Below, piece by piece: positions 16,368-26,816 of a stretch of 54,938 bases of DNA. Position 1 is the stretch's first letter, and each line of letters starts with the position of its first letter. The translations under genes and the position numbers were made by a program. Source of the DNA: Candidatus Omnitrophota bacterium (lineage in GTDB: Bacteria > Omnitrophota > Gorgyraeia > Zapsychrales > JAKLDJ01); contig JAKLDJ010000006.1 of assembly GCA_022703585.1 (NCBI GenBank), positions 69,696 through 124,633 of the forward strand, written 5' to 3'. The notes under the pieces were generated by a model. The model was not told where the DNA came from. It saw only the letters and a list, made by a program, of their open reading frames with translations, and did no database searches.

Positions 16368-18149
16368 TTATTTTATCGGATTTGGTTTTATGTAGCCTTT
16401 TTGAAGCATATACAAGACCGTCAGGCGCATCTTTTCGATGGCAGTACCACCCATAAACAGCACGGCTTCAATGTGTCCTACCCGGATTTTGTCGACAATC
16501 CTGTCGTTTGGGTCAATGGGATAAGGAAATTTTATGCCGTGAAATCCGTGATGCGGGAATCCTATCCAAATTGTCCTTAGGATATTTAAATCCGCATATC
16601 CCGTGTATGGCTTAAGGCCTAGCGTTGCCCGCATGCTGTAAACGGTGACATCCAGAGGCTTGGTCACGTAACCCAATTTTGGTAAAAACAAAAGCTGGGC
16701 AGTCTGAAACGGGGCAACGATCGCCCAACCTGAAAACCGGCTTTCGACTTTTTTAGCCAAGATTTGCTCCAGCTTCAGGTAATTTCTATATTCGAGGCTG
16801 CGTTCAAGGTGAGTGGGAAAGCAATCCGTAAATCTTTTGTTCCCGTACATAAGGCCATGAGAACACACAAAAGAAAACATGATCAAGAAAACGAGTATTC
16901 CCCGGAAGACTTTCTCGTTTCGGATAATCGTAAAAAAGTAAAACCCGATACAAAAGATAAGAAACGGCAAAAACAAAAGCTGGTAACGGTAGGTGAGGGT
17001 AAGAAAATTCGTAAACAGCATAAACCATAGTCCGGTCATGAGAAACATGAGCCCGGTTTCGGTATCGATCGATTTGCGGTGGCGAAGGAACGAAACGATT
17101 AAAATCACCAGCGTGATGATGTATATCCAAAACCAAATCGAGTAAGAAATATTATGCCAGCCGCAGCCCGGGCAAACCATGTTATAAACTTTCTGTTCCC
17201 CCATAATGATGCTGCGGACAACGGACTTAACTGCTGTGATAACGACAACAATCATTCCCCACGCCAGGAATTTGAACCGCCCTTGCCGTTTCGGCTCGGT
17301 AATAAATATTTTTAAGCCAAAAAGAAAAACAGCGGCACAGGCAATAATGCCCGGGTCTTTGGTGAAGATCGATGAGAGGGCTGCGATACTTGCCGCCAGC
17401 ATTCGCTGTTGCGTCAGATAATAGACGCAAACCATGGCAAAAAAGAGGCTGGGCATTTCCAGATTGATGAGTTCCGCCATGCTTTGAAACAGAGGAATGG
17501 CCAAAAGAAAGAGGGCTAGCAGCATCGCGACGGAAGGATTAAATACTTTTAGAGAAATCTTGCGTAAAAGTGCGACCACAGTCGATGCCATGGCAAAAAC
17601 TAAGATATGCATTACAACCAGAAAAGCCGTAACCGAAGGGATCGCGTACATCAGCGTTGCCAGAAATAGCGTGTACAACGAGGTGGGATAAATCTGAGGG
17701 CCGCCGGTTGCGACGGTGTCCTGGTGGAGCAAGCCGATATAGTTCAGTTTATTCTGAACCAGCCATAGGGCATCGGAAAAAGGGCCGGTGATGGCCTCGC
17801 CTAAGGGCGGATTAAATAAAACCTCAAATCGGGTAGCGAGAAAATAGGCAAAAACCGCTACCCCGAACCAAAAGGTACTTGCGCCCCGAAGATAAACCAG
17901 GCAGAAGCATAAGAAGGCAAGTCCGGCAATGACGGATTTTAGCGGTCCCAGCAAGGCTATCTCGACATCGCCGAGATAGTAGTCTAAGTTTTTGTTTTCC
18001 TTGACATGAACAATGGTATTGAGAGTGGAAAACGACTGGTTTTTATAGAGAGTTTCCACCCAGTGTGGCCCGTAGAATTTTACGGCGTAAAATGCGATGC
18101 AGCAGAAAGCCAGAAGCAGGATGAAGAGTAAATGTTTCCGTTTGTTCAT
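16368..18149 (-). CDS. Polytopic membrane protein, possible GT-C glycosyltransferase
   Basis: 593-residue integral membrane protein with about ten or more hydrophobic segments. The N-terminal helix is followed by a periplasmic loop; a loop near residues 107-140 holds NPPLGEAITGPFSDALW and GLLHQD, whose acidic and aromatic residues resemble first-loop motifs of GT-C enzymes (ArnT/PMT-like). The C-terminal ~150 residues are soluble and include PYTGYADLN. I do not recognise a specific family. Inferred role: transfer of a sugar or other group from a polyprenyl carrier at the periplasmic face. A TATAAT lies upstream at 18191-18196. The downstream MBL gene starts 18 nt after its stop. Confidence 0.5.
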   Translation of the reverse strand: MNKRKHLLFILLLAFCCIAFYAVKFYGPHWVETLYKNQSFSTLNTIVHVKENKNLDYYLGDVEIALLGPLKSVIAGLAFLCFCLVYLRGASTFWFGVAVFAYFLATRFEVLFNPPLGEAITGPFSDALWLVQNKLNYIGLLHQDTVATGGPQIYPTSLYTLFLATLMYAIPSVTAFLVVMHILVFAMASTVVALLRKISLKVFNPSVAMLLALFLLAIPLFQSMAELINLEMPSLFFAMVCVYYLTQQRMLAASIAALSSIFTKDPGIIACAAVFLFGLKIFITEPKRQGRFKFLAWGMIVVVITAVKSVVRSIIMGEQKVYNMVCPGCGWHNISYSIWFWIYIITLVILIVSFLRHRKSIDTETGLMFLMTGLWFMLFTNFLTLTYRYQLLFLPFLIFCIGFYFFTIIRNEKVFRGILVFLIMFSFVCSHGLMYGNKRFTDCFPTHLERSLEYRNYLKLEQILAKKVESRFSGWAIVAPFQTAQLLFLPKLGYVTKPLDVTVYSMRATLGLKPYTGYADLNILRTIWIGFPHHGFHGIKFPYPIDPNDRIVDKIRVGHIEAVLFMGGTAIEKMRLTVLYMLQKGYIKPNPIK

Positions 18150-18190
18150 TTTTCTGATACCCCAAAAATAGCTGTTAATAATTTTTCTAC

Positions 18191-18196
18191 ATTATA
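18191..18196 (-). promoter_or_regulatory. -10 element for the polytopic membrane protein gene
   Basis: TATAAT on the minus strand preceded by GTG; no good -35 box, only a T-rich run. It lies 41 nt before the ATG at 18149. Confidence 0.35.
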
Positions 18197-18275
18197 CACT
18201 AATCAGAGTATTTAAAAAAATGTATCGTCGTTTTTCTTTGTTAACCCAAAATACATTTCTTGCCGTAGTAATTTC

Positions 18276-18303
18276 TTGACAGACGATGCATCGCCCCTAT
18301 AAT
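18276..18303 (+). promoter_or_regulatory. Consensus sigma70 promoter of thiC
   Basis: TTGACA (18276-18281), 16-nt spacer, TATAAT (18298-18303). Only about 32 nt remain before the thiC ATG, too short for a TPP riboswitch. Confidence 0.85.
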
Positions 18304-18335
18304 AAAACAATCATTCACAAATAATAAATACTTAA

Positions 18336-20039
<1,704 letters not shown>

Positions 20040-20073
20040 AATAAACAGCCTGCGTTCAGAAGAAGCAGGTGCA

Positions 20074-20125
20074 GCCCTTGACCTTCCTGGATATAGGTCC
20101 CTTTAATTTCAAGGGAGTCAAGGGC
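20074..20125 (+). other. Imperfect stem-loop downstream of thiC
   Basis: A 9-bp perfect terminal stem (GCCCTTGAC at 20074-20082 with GTCAAGGGC at 20117-20125) encloses a 34-nt region with a second possible stem. No T-tract follows. It may stabilise the thiC 3' end or be a small RNA; function not known. Confidence 0.3.
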
Positions 20126-20153
20126 CGGCGAGGGTAAAAATAGAATAGAAACT

Positions 20154-20197
20154 AAAGGGGCACAGCCCCGACAATATGTCGGGGCTGTGCCCCTTTT
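20154..20197. terminator. Perfect 20-bp palindrome, bidirectional terminator
   Basis: Arms 20154-20173 and 20177-20196, 3-nt loop (ATA), followed by T residues on the plus strand and by T residues (the A run at its left edge) on the minus strand. It separates the convergent thiC and the 610-residue gene. Confidence 0.85.
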
Positions 20198-20237
20198 CAA
20201 TCATTGCCAAAATTATAAAATTTTAAACATGCGACAT

Positions 20238-22070
20238 TTACGCCGTTGTGGCAGCCGAATTCGTGAATGCCTCTGTGTAAGTCGATATCAATTCGTCGAG
20301 TTTTGACCTTAATTCCTGCAACTCTTCGAGCATCTTCGCTCGGAATTCTTCTGTTTCTTCGGTCATGCGCGGAAACAGCTTTTTGTAATATTCTATTCCC
20401 TCGACAAGATTACGCCGGAATTCGACAAAGTATTCAATTTGTTTTGCGGTCGGTTTGGGTAGGGCTTTTTGAACCTCGACTCTTAGAAAATCAATATTCA
20501 GTTTTAATTCCTTAAGGAACATATGCGGCCGATGACCCGGTCGAAGAAGATTAATGCGTCCGTAAATATGATCGGCCATTTCCTGTAAGCTGACAACTTT
20601 CGAGAAATAGGCTAAGTTTGGCCCGGGGCAGATCGCCGGAAAAAGCTTGCGGTTGGCATGCTCAAGGTGATTTTTGATAACGGTGGCCTCACCCAGGTCG
20701 TTGCACACACAGGATTTTTTCATGACCTCTTCGCAGGCCTTTTTAAGGGCGACCGGGTCCAGATTAAGGCGGGCGAGGTATTCCAGTTTTAATTTTTGAT
20801 AAAGACGGGAAGCGGCACAAATCGCTCTTTTTGTAAACTCTGTATTTAAGGCCAGGTGTCCCTTAAAACAAACGCTGCCCGGATAGCCCTCCAGGGCGCG
20901 TCGGGCTTGCTCGACGTCGCTAGCCGAATCACGGATATTATTGAACGGAACACCCATCGGTGAAACCTCGCTTACATAATAATCTTCTTCCTTGGCGTTT
21001 GTGATTTTGCTTAAGGTTTCTTTATCGACATTGGTGACTTCAGGGACAAGCAGAAAGGGAGACCCCCAGCCGGTCGAATCAATTTCATAATGTTTACGCA
21101 GGAAATTATCCTCCTTGGCCGTGCCGATGCCTCCCTGGGCAGTTATGCGTACAGGATGGGGTTTGGCAAAAGGCATCCTATCTTTTAGTGTTAAGGCCTG
21201 GTTATACATATCGTGCAGGGCCGAAACAAATTCCTGTTTTTTTGTTTTAAATTCTTCCAGAATCGGCCCCATCAGTTCTCCGGCCGCGGGAAAGACATGC
21301 CCACCGCAGTTGAGGCCTGATTCGATGCGAAATTCGGAAACCCACAAACCTTTTTTCGCAAAAAATTTTCCCTGAATAACCGCGGAGCGGTAATCGCTGA
21401 CCTTGACGATAATCTCTTTTTTAATAAAGCCTTTTGTATCCGCATAAAAGTCTTTAAAATTCTCCACGTAGGTGTATAAGCGCCTGTTGAATCCGGCGGA
21501 AAATACGATAGCCGAGTGCAAGGTGCTCTGGGCGTAACCGCGCAGTGCCGCCATGGCATCGGCATATTCAGCCGAAAGCTCCTGGCCGCCTTTATCATAG
21601 TTTGCTTTGTCGAGCTTGGTCATGATATTGACATCGATCGACCCGGACTGAATACTGTCGCGCAATTGCTTTTGCAGGTTTGTTTTCCTTGCCGTATCGC
21701 TGGTTTTAAGCATCTCTCCATATAAATTACGCAGCGGTGAACCGTCGGGAAGCAGGGTAAAGTATTTTGTAATTTCACTATCCGTTTCGAAGGGCGAGTT
21801 TTTTAGGTCGGTAAGTTCTTTTTGGACGATGTGATCGATCAGGTTTAGGTATTCGGTAATCCGTTTGGCGCGGTGGTCGATATCAGTTTCATCGATCGGG
21901 GTATAGGGGTAGCCAAAAAGCTCGCAATAATGCTTACGCATTTGCTCGATTAGCAAATCGTCAACCAAGGAAATAACCGAAGAAATCCCGTACTTAGAGA
22001 CTTTAACCGGGGTATCGATAGAATAGCCAGTGCCCATGACTGGAATATGAAAAGTGTGCGGGCGGTTCAA
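20238..22070 (-). CDS. Conserved protein of unknown function, 610 residues
   Basis: Soluble protein with no signal peptide or membrane segment. I recognise it as a conserved hypothetical family seen in several phyla, but no function is known to me. Distinct signatures: FHIPVMGTGYSIDTPVKVSK at the N-terminus, SDYRSAVIQGKFFAKKG, FRIESGLNCGGH, ITAQGGIGT followed by ST-GWGSPF, and SPMGVPFNNIRDSAS. The GGIGT and GLNCGGH stretches recall phosphate-binding loops of FMN-dependent TIM-barrel enzymes (nitronate monooxygenase/glutamate synthase-like), but this is only a resemblance. Several cysteines are conserved-looking (GLNCGG, ICAASRLY, SCVCNDLG, AICPGPN). The last ~60 residues are probably coiled coil. 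Monocistronic, divergent from bioB, with a perfect palindrome in the shared upstream region. Confidence 0.75.
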   Translation of the reverse strand: MNRPHTFHIPVMGTGYSIDTPVKVSKYGISSVISLVDDLLIEQMRKHYCELFGYPYTPIDETDIDHRAKRITEYLNLIDHIVQKELTDLKNSPFETDSEITKYFTLLPDGSPLRNLYGEMLKTSDTARKTNLQKQLRDSIQSGSIDVNIMTKLDKANYDKGGQELSAEYADAMAALRGYAQSTLHSAIVFSAGFNRRLYTYVENFKDFYADTKGFIKKEIIVKVSDYRSAVIQGKFFAKKGLWVSEFRIESGLNCGGHVFPAAGELMGPILEEFKTKKQEFVSALHDMYNQALTLKDRMPFAKPHPVRITAQGGIGTAKEDNFLRKHYEIDSTGWGSPFLLVPEVTNVDKETLSKITNAKEEDYYVSEVSPMGVPFNNIRDSASDVEQARRALEGYPGSVCFKGHLALNTEFTKRAICAASRLYQKLKLEYLARLNLDPVALKKACEEVMKKSCVCNDLGEATVIKNHLEHANRKLFPAICPGPNLAYFSKVVSLQEMADHIYGRINLLRPGHRPHMFLKELKLNIDFLRVEVQKALPKPTAKQIEYFVEFRRNLVEGIEYYKKLFPRMTEETEEFRAKMLEELQELRSKLDELISTYTEAFTNSAATTA

Positions 22071-22192
22071 ATGAGCCTCTTTCTTTAGGATTAGTATATA
22101 TATTTCTCAATTGCCCAAAAGTGCCAATTGCTTTGCGAATTACTATATACTTTTTTATCGCGAAAATCAAGGGGTTTATCAGGAAGGTGGCC

Positions 22193-22225
22193 TAGGGCGC
22201 CCCGACTTTTCGTCGGGGCGCCCTA
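22193..22225. repeat. Perfect GC-rich palindrome in a divergent intergenic region
   Basis: Arms 22193-22206 and 22212-22225 (14 bp) with a TTTTC loop. It lies between the starts of two divergent genes (22070 minus, 22363 plus), so it is upstream of both and not followed by a T-tract in either direction. It resembles the other GC-rich palindromes of this window in build but cannot end a gene here. Confidence 0.6.
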
Positions 22226-22276
22226 AAAAGCACAGTTCTTTTTTTGAAATACTCCCGGGTTCCTCGTGATTACCTG

Positions 22277-22305
22277 TTGATTTACACGACGGTTTGTAAT
22301 AGAAT
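22277..22305 (+). promoter_or_regulatory. Possible bioB promoter
   Basis: TTGATT (22277-22282), 17 nt, TAGAAT (22300-22305). Moderate match, correctly placed about 58 nt before the ATG. The region also holds the palindrome at 22193; no BirA-type operator was recognised. Confidence 0.4.
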
Positions 22306-22362
22306 CTGTTGTCGTTTGGACAGCGTTTCTTAGTAATAATTTTTGGATTAAAATCAGACAGC

Positions 22363-23463
22363 ATGACAAAATCATTTTACAGGAATATCACTAATGAAAG
22401 TCTGACAGGAAAAATTTTGGATCAAAAAACCTGTGAGGCCATTTTAAGATCCCGGCAGACCGAAATCCTTCCGCTTGTTAATGCCGCCTACGAAATCCGC
22501 AAGAAATACTGGGGTAACGGGGTTACTGTCCACATCATTAACAATCTACAAAACGGCCTATGCTCGGAAGATTGCCATTATTGCGCCCAATCAAAGAGTT
22601 CCTGCGCGAAAATAGAAAAATACCCGATGAAAAGCGAAGGCGAGATCCTTCGGGAAGCAAAAATCGCCTATCAATCCGGCACATTCCGCTATTGCATGGT
22701 TTCCTCCGGCCGTAGTCCGTCGGAAAAACACGTCGATTACCTGGTAAGCCTGATTAAAAAGATCAAAAAACTTTACCCGATAGAAGTCTGCGTCTCACCT
22801 GGAATTCTCGATGAACAATCTATACGGAAACTAAAGCAGGCGGGTCTCAACCGGCTTAATCATAACTTGAACACATCCGCGCGATATTATTCGAAAATCT
22901 GCACCACGCACACATTTCAAGACCGCCTCAATACCCTTAAAGTCGCGCGTAAAGCCGGTTTGGATGTCTGTTCCGGCGTTATTTTCGGCATGGGAGAGAG
23001 TGTTAACGACATTATCGATTTAGCGCTGACATTTCGCAAATTAGGGGTTGCCTCTATACCGGTTAATTTTCTTCTTCCCATTCCGGGAAATATTTTAAAG
23101 GAGCCCAAGAATTTAACGCCCGAATTCTGCCTGCGCATTTTATGCCTGTTTCGATTTCTCAATCCAAAATCCGAGATACGGATTGCGGCCGGCCGCGAAA
23201 TACACTTGCGCAGCTTGGAAGCAATGGCACTTTACCCGGCCAATTCGTTATTTATGGACGGCTATTTAAACACACAAGGTTCCAACCGGGTCAAAACCCT
23301 GCGCATGATTAAAGACGCCGGTTTTACGATTGTTTCCGAGCAGAAGTTGGACGATTTACTTAAAAAAGAATATTCCGCTCAACGCAGTTTTTCCCTCGAA
23401 GACAGCGCGGTGCGCATGAAAAGCGCGAAGGATTTACACCCGCAGAAACAGATTTGCTCTTAA
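22363..23463 (+). CDS. bioB: Biotin synthase
   Basis: Radical SAM enzyme that inserts sulfur into dethiobiotin. From the ATG at 22363 it has 366 residues. The radical SAM cluster cysteines are Cys67, Cys71 and Cys74 in CSEDCHYCAQS. The [2Fe-2S] ligands are also all present: Cys in YCMVSSGR, Cys in EVCVSPG, Cys in DVCSGVIFGMGES, and the Arg of AAGRE. The motif NHNLNTS is typical of BioB. The open frame extends upstream through a TTG at 22309, but that stretch is not BioB-like and the ATG at 22363 gives the normal N-terminus. No other bio gene is adjacent, and trxB follows 69 nt later. Confidence 0.92.
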   Translation: MTKSFYRNITNESLTGKILDQKTCEAILRSRQTEILPLVNAAYEIRKKYWGNGVTVHIINNLQNGLCSEDCHYCAQSKSSCAKIEKYPMKSEGEILREAKIAYQSGTFRYCMVSSGRSPSEKHVDYLVSLIKKIKKLYPIEVCVSPGILDEQSIRKLKQAGLNRLNHNLNTSARYYSKICTTHTFQDRLNTLKVARKAGLDVCSGVIFGMGESVNDIIDLALTFRKLGVASIPVNFLLPIPGNILKEPKNLTPEFCLRILCLFRFLNPKSEIRIAAGREIHLRSLEAMALYPANSLFMDGYLNTQGSNRVKTLRMIKDAGFTIVSEQKLDDLLKKEYSAQRSFSLEDSAVRMKSAKDLHPQKQICS

Positions 23464-23532
23464 GGTTTCAGAAACAGAAGTTTCGTGTTATAATAAACCG
23501 TTTTTAAAATACAATTTCAAAAGGGCAAAATA

Positions 23533-24477
23533 ATGGATGTCGAAAATATTGTAATTATCGGTTCCGGCCCGGCAGCGCACGCAGCGGCGATTTATACGGC
23601 CCGGGCGAGGCTCGATCCTTTGATGTTTGAAGGTATGCTGGCAGGAGGGGTTGCCGCCGGCGGGCAGTTGACCACGACGACTGAGATAGAGAATTATCCC
23701 GGATTTCCCGAAGCAATCAGCGGCCCGGAATTAATGGAAAAAATGCGCCAGCAATCGATGAAATGCGGCGCGCGTATTATAACCGAAACTGTCGAGAAAA
23801 TTGATTTAAACGTACGGCCTTTTAAGATTTTCTCGGAATCGGGTGCTGTGTCTGCTCGTGCTGTTATTATCGCCACGGGCGCGACCGCCAAACGGCTTAA
23901 CGTCCCCGGCGAAGAAAAAGTTTGGCAGCGGGGAATTTCCGCTTGCGCGGTGTGTGACGGGGCGCTGCCGATCTTTCGTGATAAAATCGTGGCTGTCGTC
24001 GGCGGCGGTGACACGGCAGTGGAAGAGGCGACACACTTAACCAAATACGCCCGAAAAGTAATCGTGCTCGTCCGCCGGGACGCCCTGCGGGCCTCCAAGG
24101 CGATGCAGGAACGCCTGCTTGCTAACGAAAAGATCGAAATTATATGGAATACGGTTTTGCTTGAAGCCATCGGCGATAAAATGCTTACCGCGCTTAAAGT
24201 CCGCAACGTTAAGACGAATCAGGAAACCATTCTTCAAGTCTCGGGCCTTTTTTATGCCATCGGCCACCAGCCTAATACCGCATTTTTAAACGGCCAGCTG
24301 AAAACCGATGAGACCGGTTATGTTGTCACCAAACCCGGAACTACTCAGACCAGCGTTGACGGCGTATTTGCCTGCGGCGATGTGCAGGACAAAATTTACC
24401 GCCAGGCCGTTACTGCCGCTGGTTCAGGCTGCATGGCCGCTTTAGATGTCGAGCGGTATTTAGCCGAACATAAATAA
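23533..24477 (+). CDS. trxB: Thioredoxin reductase
   Basis: Cytoplasmic FAD flavoenzyme that passes electrons from NADPH to thioredoxin. The 314 residues are the family norm. Visible: FAD motif [16 protein letters not shown], redox-active disulfide Cys138-Ala-Val-Cys141 (CAVCDG, in place of the common CATC), NAD(P)-binding [10 protein letters not shown], and the second FAD motif [11 protein letters not shown]. It should keep Tpx, encoded about 2 kb downstream, reduced through thioredoxin. It heads a run trxB-ubiE-menA with gaps of 33 and 1 nt, which suggests one transcript. Ribosome site AAGGG before the ATG. Confidence 0.95.
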   Translation: MDVENIVIIGSGPAAHAAAIYTARARLDPLMFEGMLAGGVAAGGQLTTTTEIENYPGFPEAISGPELMEKMRQQSMKCGARIITETVEKIDLNVRPFKIFSESGAVSARAVIIATGATAKRLNVPGEEKVWQRGISACAVCDGALPIFRDKIVAVVGGGDTAVEEATHLTKYARKVIVLVRRDALRASKAMQERLLANEKIEIIWNTVLLEAIGDKMLTALKVRNVKTNQETILQVSGLFYAIGHQPNTAFLNGQLKTDETGYVVTKPGTTQTSVDGVFACGDVQDKIYRQAVTAAGSGCMAALDVERYLAEHK

Positions 24478-24510
24478 TCTTTGGTTTTGGCTCCTGAATA
24501 AATCTTTCCT

Positions 24511-25251
24511 ATGACAATCAAAGAGAACAAAATCCAACAAGATAAGATTGCTTCTGTCAAGGCCGAATCCTGGAAGATGTTTAATCAGATTTCCGGCCGC
24601 TACGATTTATTAAATAAAGTTTTTTCTTTCGGCCTGCAAAAAAGCTGGCGGCGGAAACTAGTAAGATTTTTCCCCCAATCACCGGATTTAAAAGTCCTGG
24701 ATGTCGCTACCGGTACCGGTGAGGTGTTGTTAACGGCGCTTTCGATGCGGCCGGATATCAAAACCGCCTTTGGGATCGACCTCGCCGATAAAATGCTCGA
24801 GATTGCCCGAATAAAAGCACAACAGCAAGAATTAGAGGAGCGGATTACCTTCAGTCACGGTGATTGTAACCAAATTCCGTTTCCCGACAACAGCTTTGAT
24901 GTGGTGACGATCGCTTTCGGCATCCGTAATATGCCCAATGTCATCGAGGCCTTGAAAGAAATTTTCCGGATCCTCAAACCGGCGGGTTGCATTTTAATTT
25001 TAGAATCGTCACTGCCGGAAAACAAATTCATCCGCGGCATTTATCTTTTTTATTTAAGAAATTTTATTCCGGCGCTGGGATTGATAGTCTCAAGAAGTAA
25101 GTACGCCTATCGATATCTCAATGAAACAATCGAGGATTTTCCTTACGGAAAAGATTTTTGCAAAATAATGAGCATTGCCGGTTTTAGCAATTGCGAGGCA
25201 CATCCGTTAACGCTCGGAGTTGTAACCGTATACGAGGGCATCAAAAGCTGA
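24511..25251 (+). CDS. ubiE: Demethylmenaquinone methyltransferase UbiE/MenG
   Basis: SAM-dependent C-methyltransferase for the last step of menaquinone synthesis. 246 residues; N-terminal MFNQISGRYDLLNKVFSFGL is the UbiE signature, motif I is DVATGTGEVLLTAL, and IAFGIRNMPN is the post-I motif. Directly before menA, with one base between genes, so translational coupling is likely. With menA it shows that the organism makes menaquinone by the classical route; the quinone feeds GlpD and respiratory complexes. It could also act on other quinones if present. Confidence 0.93.
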   Translation: MTIKENKIQQDKIASVKAESWKMFNQISGRYDLLNKVFSFGLQKSWRRKLVRFFPQSPDLKVLDVATGTGEVLLTALSMRPDIKTAFGIDLADKMLEIARIKAQQQELEERITFSHGDCNQIPFPDNSFDVVTIAFGIRNMPNVIEALKEIFRILKPAGCILILESSLPENKFIRGIYLFYLRNFIPALGLIVSRSKYAYRYLNETIEDFPYGKDFCKIMSIAGFSNCEAHPLTLGVVTVYEGIKS

Positions 25252-25252
25252 C

Positions 25253-26137
25253 ATGAAACTATCTTCCGTTAAAACCTGGGCCTTGGCAATCCGTCCGGAT
25301 TCTTTGTGTGCCGCCAGCATGCCGGTTGCTATCGGTATCGCCATGGCTTATCGTGATGGCGTGGCGCATTGGCCGTCAGGAATCCTGGCGATGATAGGCG
25401 CGGTTTTATTGCAGGTCGGAACCAATCTCACAAACGATTACTGTGACTATAAAAACGGCGTTGATAAGGCTAGTCGTATCGGCCCGGCCAGGGTTGACCA
25501 CCCTGAGCTGATCACGCCCAAGGCGATGAAAAATGCTATTTTTATCGTTTTTGGAATGGCGTTTTTGGTTTCTATTTATTTGATCATGCGTGGCGGCTGG
25601 CCCATTCTTGTAATCGCGGTGCTCTCGATTCTCTGCGGGGCATTGTATACCGCCGGTCCCAGACCGTTGGGGTATATGGGATGGGGGGATGTGCTGGTTT
25701 TTCTTTTCTTCGGACCAATCGCAACGGGAGGGACGTACTACGTTCAATCTCATACGCTTAATCCCCTAGCGATGATCGCCGGATGTGGCCCGGGATTGCT
25801 GACGGTCGGTATTTTGGTGGTCAATAACCTACGCGATATTGAAGTCGATAGAAAATTCAGGAAACATACGCTGGCGGTTCGTTTCGGCAGGACATTTACG
25901 ATGTACGAGTATTTCACGGTAGTCGTCGCCGGGTCTCTGGTTCCGGTTGTTTTGTATGTTTTGACTCAGGAGTATCTCTTTTCGCTGGCCGCGGTTTTGA
26001 CCTGTTTTTTTGTAGTGCCTGCCATAAAAACTGTTTTTTCAAAGACCGACGAGCTTTCTCTGAACGCGGCGCTTGCTCATACCGGGAAAATGGTCGTGCT
26101 ATACAGCATTCTTTTCTCCATAGGCTGGCTTTTGTAA
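25253..26137 (+). CDS. menA: 1,4-dihydroxy-2-naphthoate prenyltransferase
   Basis: Inner-membrane UbiA-family enzyme that joins an all-trans polyprenyl chain to dihydroxynaphthoate. 294 residues with about eight membrane segments. First Asp motif NDYCDYKNGVD (Mg-diphosphate binding) and second NNLRDIEVDRK. GPRPLGYMGWGD is typical of MenA. The start follows the ubiE stop after one base. No menBCDEFH genes are in the window. Confidence 0.93.
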   Translation: MKLSSVKTWALAIRPDSLCAASMPVAIGIAMAYRDGVAHWPSGILAMIGAVLLQVGTNLTNDYCDYKNGVDKASRIGPARVDHPELITPKAMKNAIFIVFGMAFLVSIYLIMRGGWPILVIAVLSILCGALYTAGPRPLGYMGWGDVLVFLFFGPIATGGTYYVQSHTLNPLAMIAGCGPGLLTVGILVVNNLRDIEVDRKFRKHTLAVRFGRTFTMYEYFTVVVAGSLVPVVLYVLTQEYLFSLAAVLTCFFVVPAIKTVFSKTDELSLNAALAHTGKMVVLYSILFSIGWLL

Positions 26138-26166
26138 TATAAAAAATTAGATAGTCGGAAGGGCCT

Positions 26167-26188
26167 ATTGATAATAACTATTGACAAT
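26167..26188 (+). promoter_or_regulatory. Fur/PerR-like dyad over the tpx-sod promoter
   Basis: An interrupted inverted repeat, ATTG-N2-AATA-N2-TATT-N2-CAAT, covers the -35 of the tpx promoter. The AT-rich dyad, position and downstream oxidative-stress genes fit a Fur-family (Fur or PerR) repressor site; it is not an exact consensus. Confidence 0.4.
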
Positions 26189-26208
26189 TTTATTAAAAGG
26201 CGTAGGAT
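26181..26208 (+). promoter_or_regulatory. Promoter of tpx-sod
   Basis: TTGACA (26181-26186), 16-nt spacer, TAGGAT (26203-26208), leaving a leader of about 60 nt before the GTG start of tpx. A second TTGACA at 26239 has no usable -10. Confidence 0.55.
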
Positions 26209-26276
26209 TTAATTAAATAAGGCTTATTTTAGCGGATATTGACAGGTTCAATTAACCACTATTAGGGGAGAATACC

Positions 26277-26792
26277 GTGGGGCAGCGATCTGGCACAGTA
26301 ACGATGAAGGGGAATCCCTTGACGCTTGAGGGAAGTGAATTGGCTATCGGTCAGCCGGCACCCGACTTTAAGTTGACGGGCAATGATTTGTCCGATGTTG
26401 CGTTAAATATGTTTAAAGGAAAAGTTTTGGTCATATCCTGCGTGCCGTCACTGGATACGCCGGTTTGCGACCTGGAGACGAGACGGTTTAATAAAGAAGC
26501 TGAGAAACTCGGGAACAATGTCGCGATTTTAACCGTTAGCATGGATTTGCCTTTCGCGCAAAAACGCTGGTGTGGATTAGCCAACGCCACCTGTGTTTTG
26601 ACCGCGTCCGATTACCGTGACGCGTCATTTGCAAAAGCCTACGGGGTTTTGATTAAAGAATTGCATTTATTAGCCCGCGCGATTTTTATTGTTGACCTTA
26701 AAGGCGTTGTGCGCTACATTCAGCTTGTCAAAGAGGTAACAAACGAACCGGATTACAATGCAGTTTTAGATGCGCTAAAGAAAATAGTATAA
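26277..26792 (+). CDS. tpx: Thiol peroxidase Tpx
   Basis: Peroxiredoxin that reduces H2O2 and alkyl hydroperoxides with electrons from thioredoxin. 171 residues. The peroxidatic cysteine is in PSLDTPVCDLETRRFN, and a likely resolving cysteine is in CGLANATC (E. coli Tpx uses Cys61 and Cys95). The start is GTG, with AGGGGAG six bases upstream. It is followed 24 nt later by sod with its own good ribosome site, then a terminator, so tpx and sod form an oxidative-stress operon behind a Fur/PerR-like dyad. Confidence 0.94.
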   Translation: MGQRSGTVTMKGNPLTLEGSELAIGQPAPDFKLTGNDLSDVALNMFKGKVLVISCVPSLDTPVCDLETRRFNKEAEKLGNNVAILTVSMDLPFAQKRWCGLANATCVLTASDYRDASFAKAYGVLIKELHLLARAIFIVDLKGVVRYIQLVKEVTNEPDYNAVLDALKKIV

Positions 26793-26816
26793 AGGCAAAC
26801 AGCAAAGGAGGGCCCC

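Noticed and set aside
26239-26265. Second TTGACA before tpx with TATTAG
   Set aside because: Spacer of 15 nt and the -10 would overlap the ribosome site; the upstream promoter is better.
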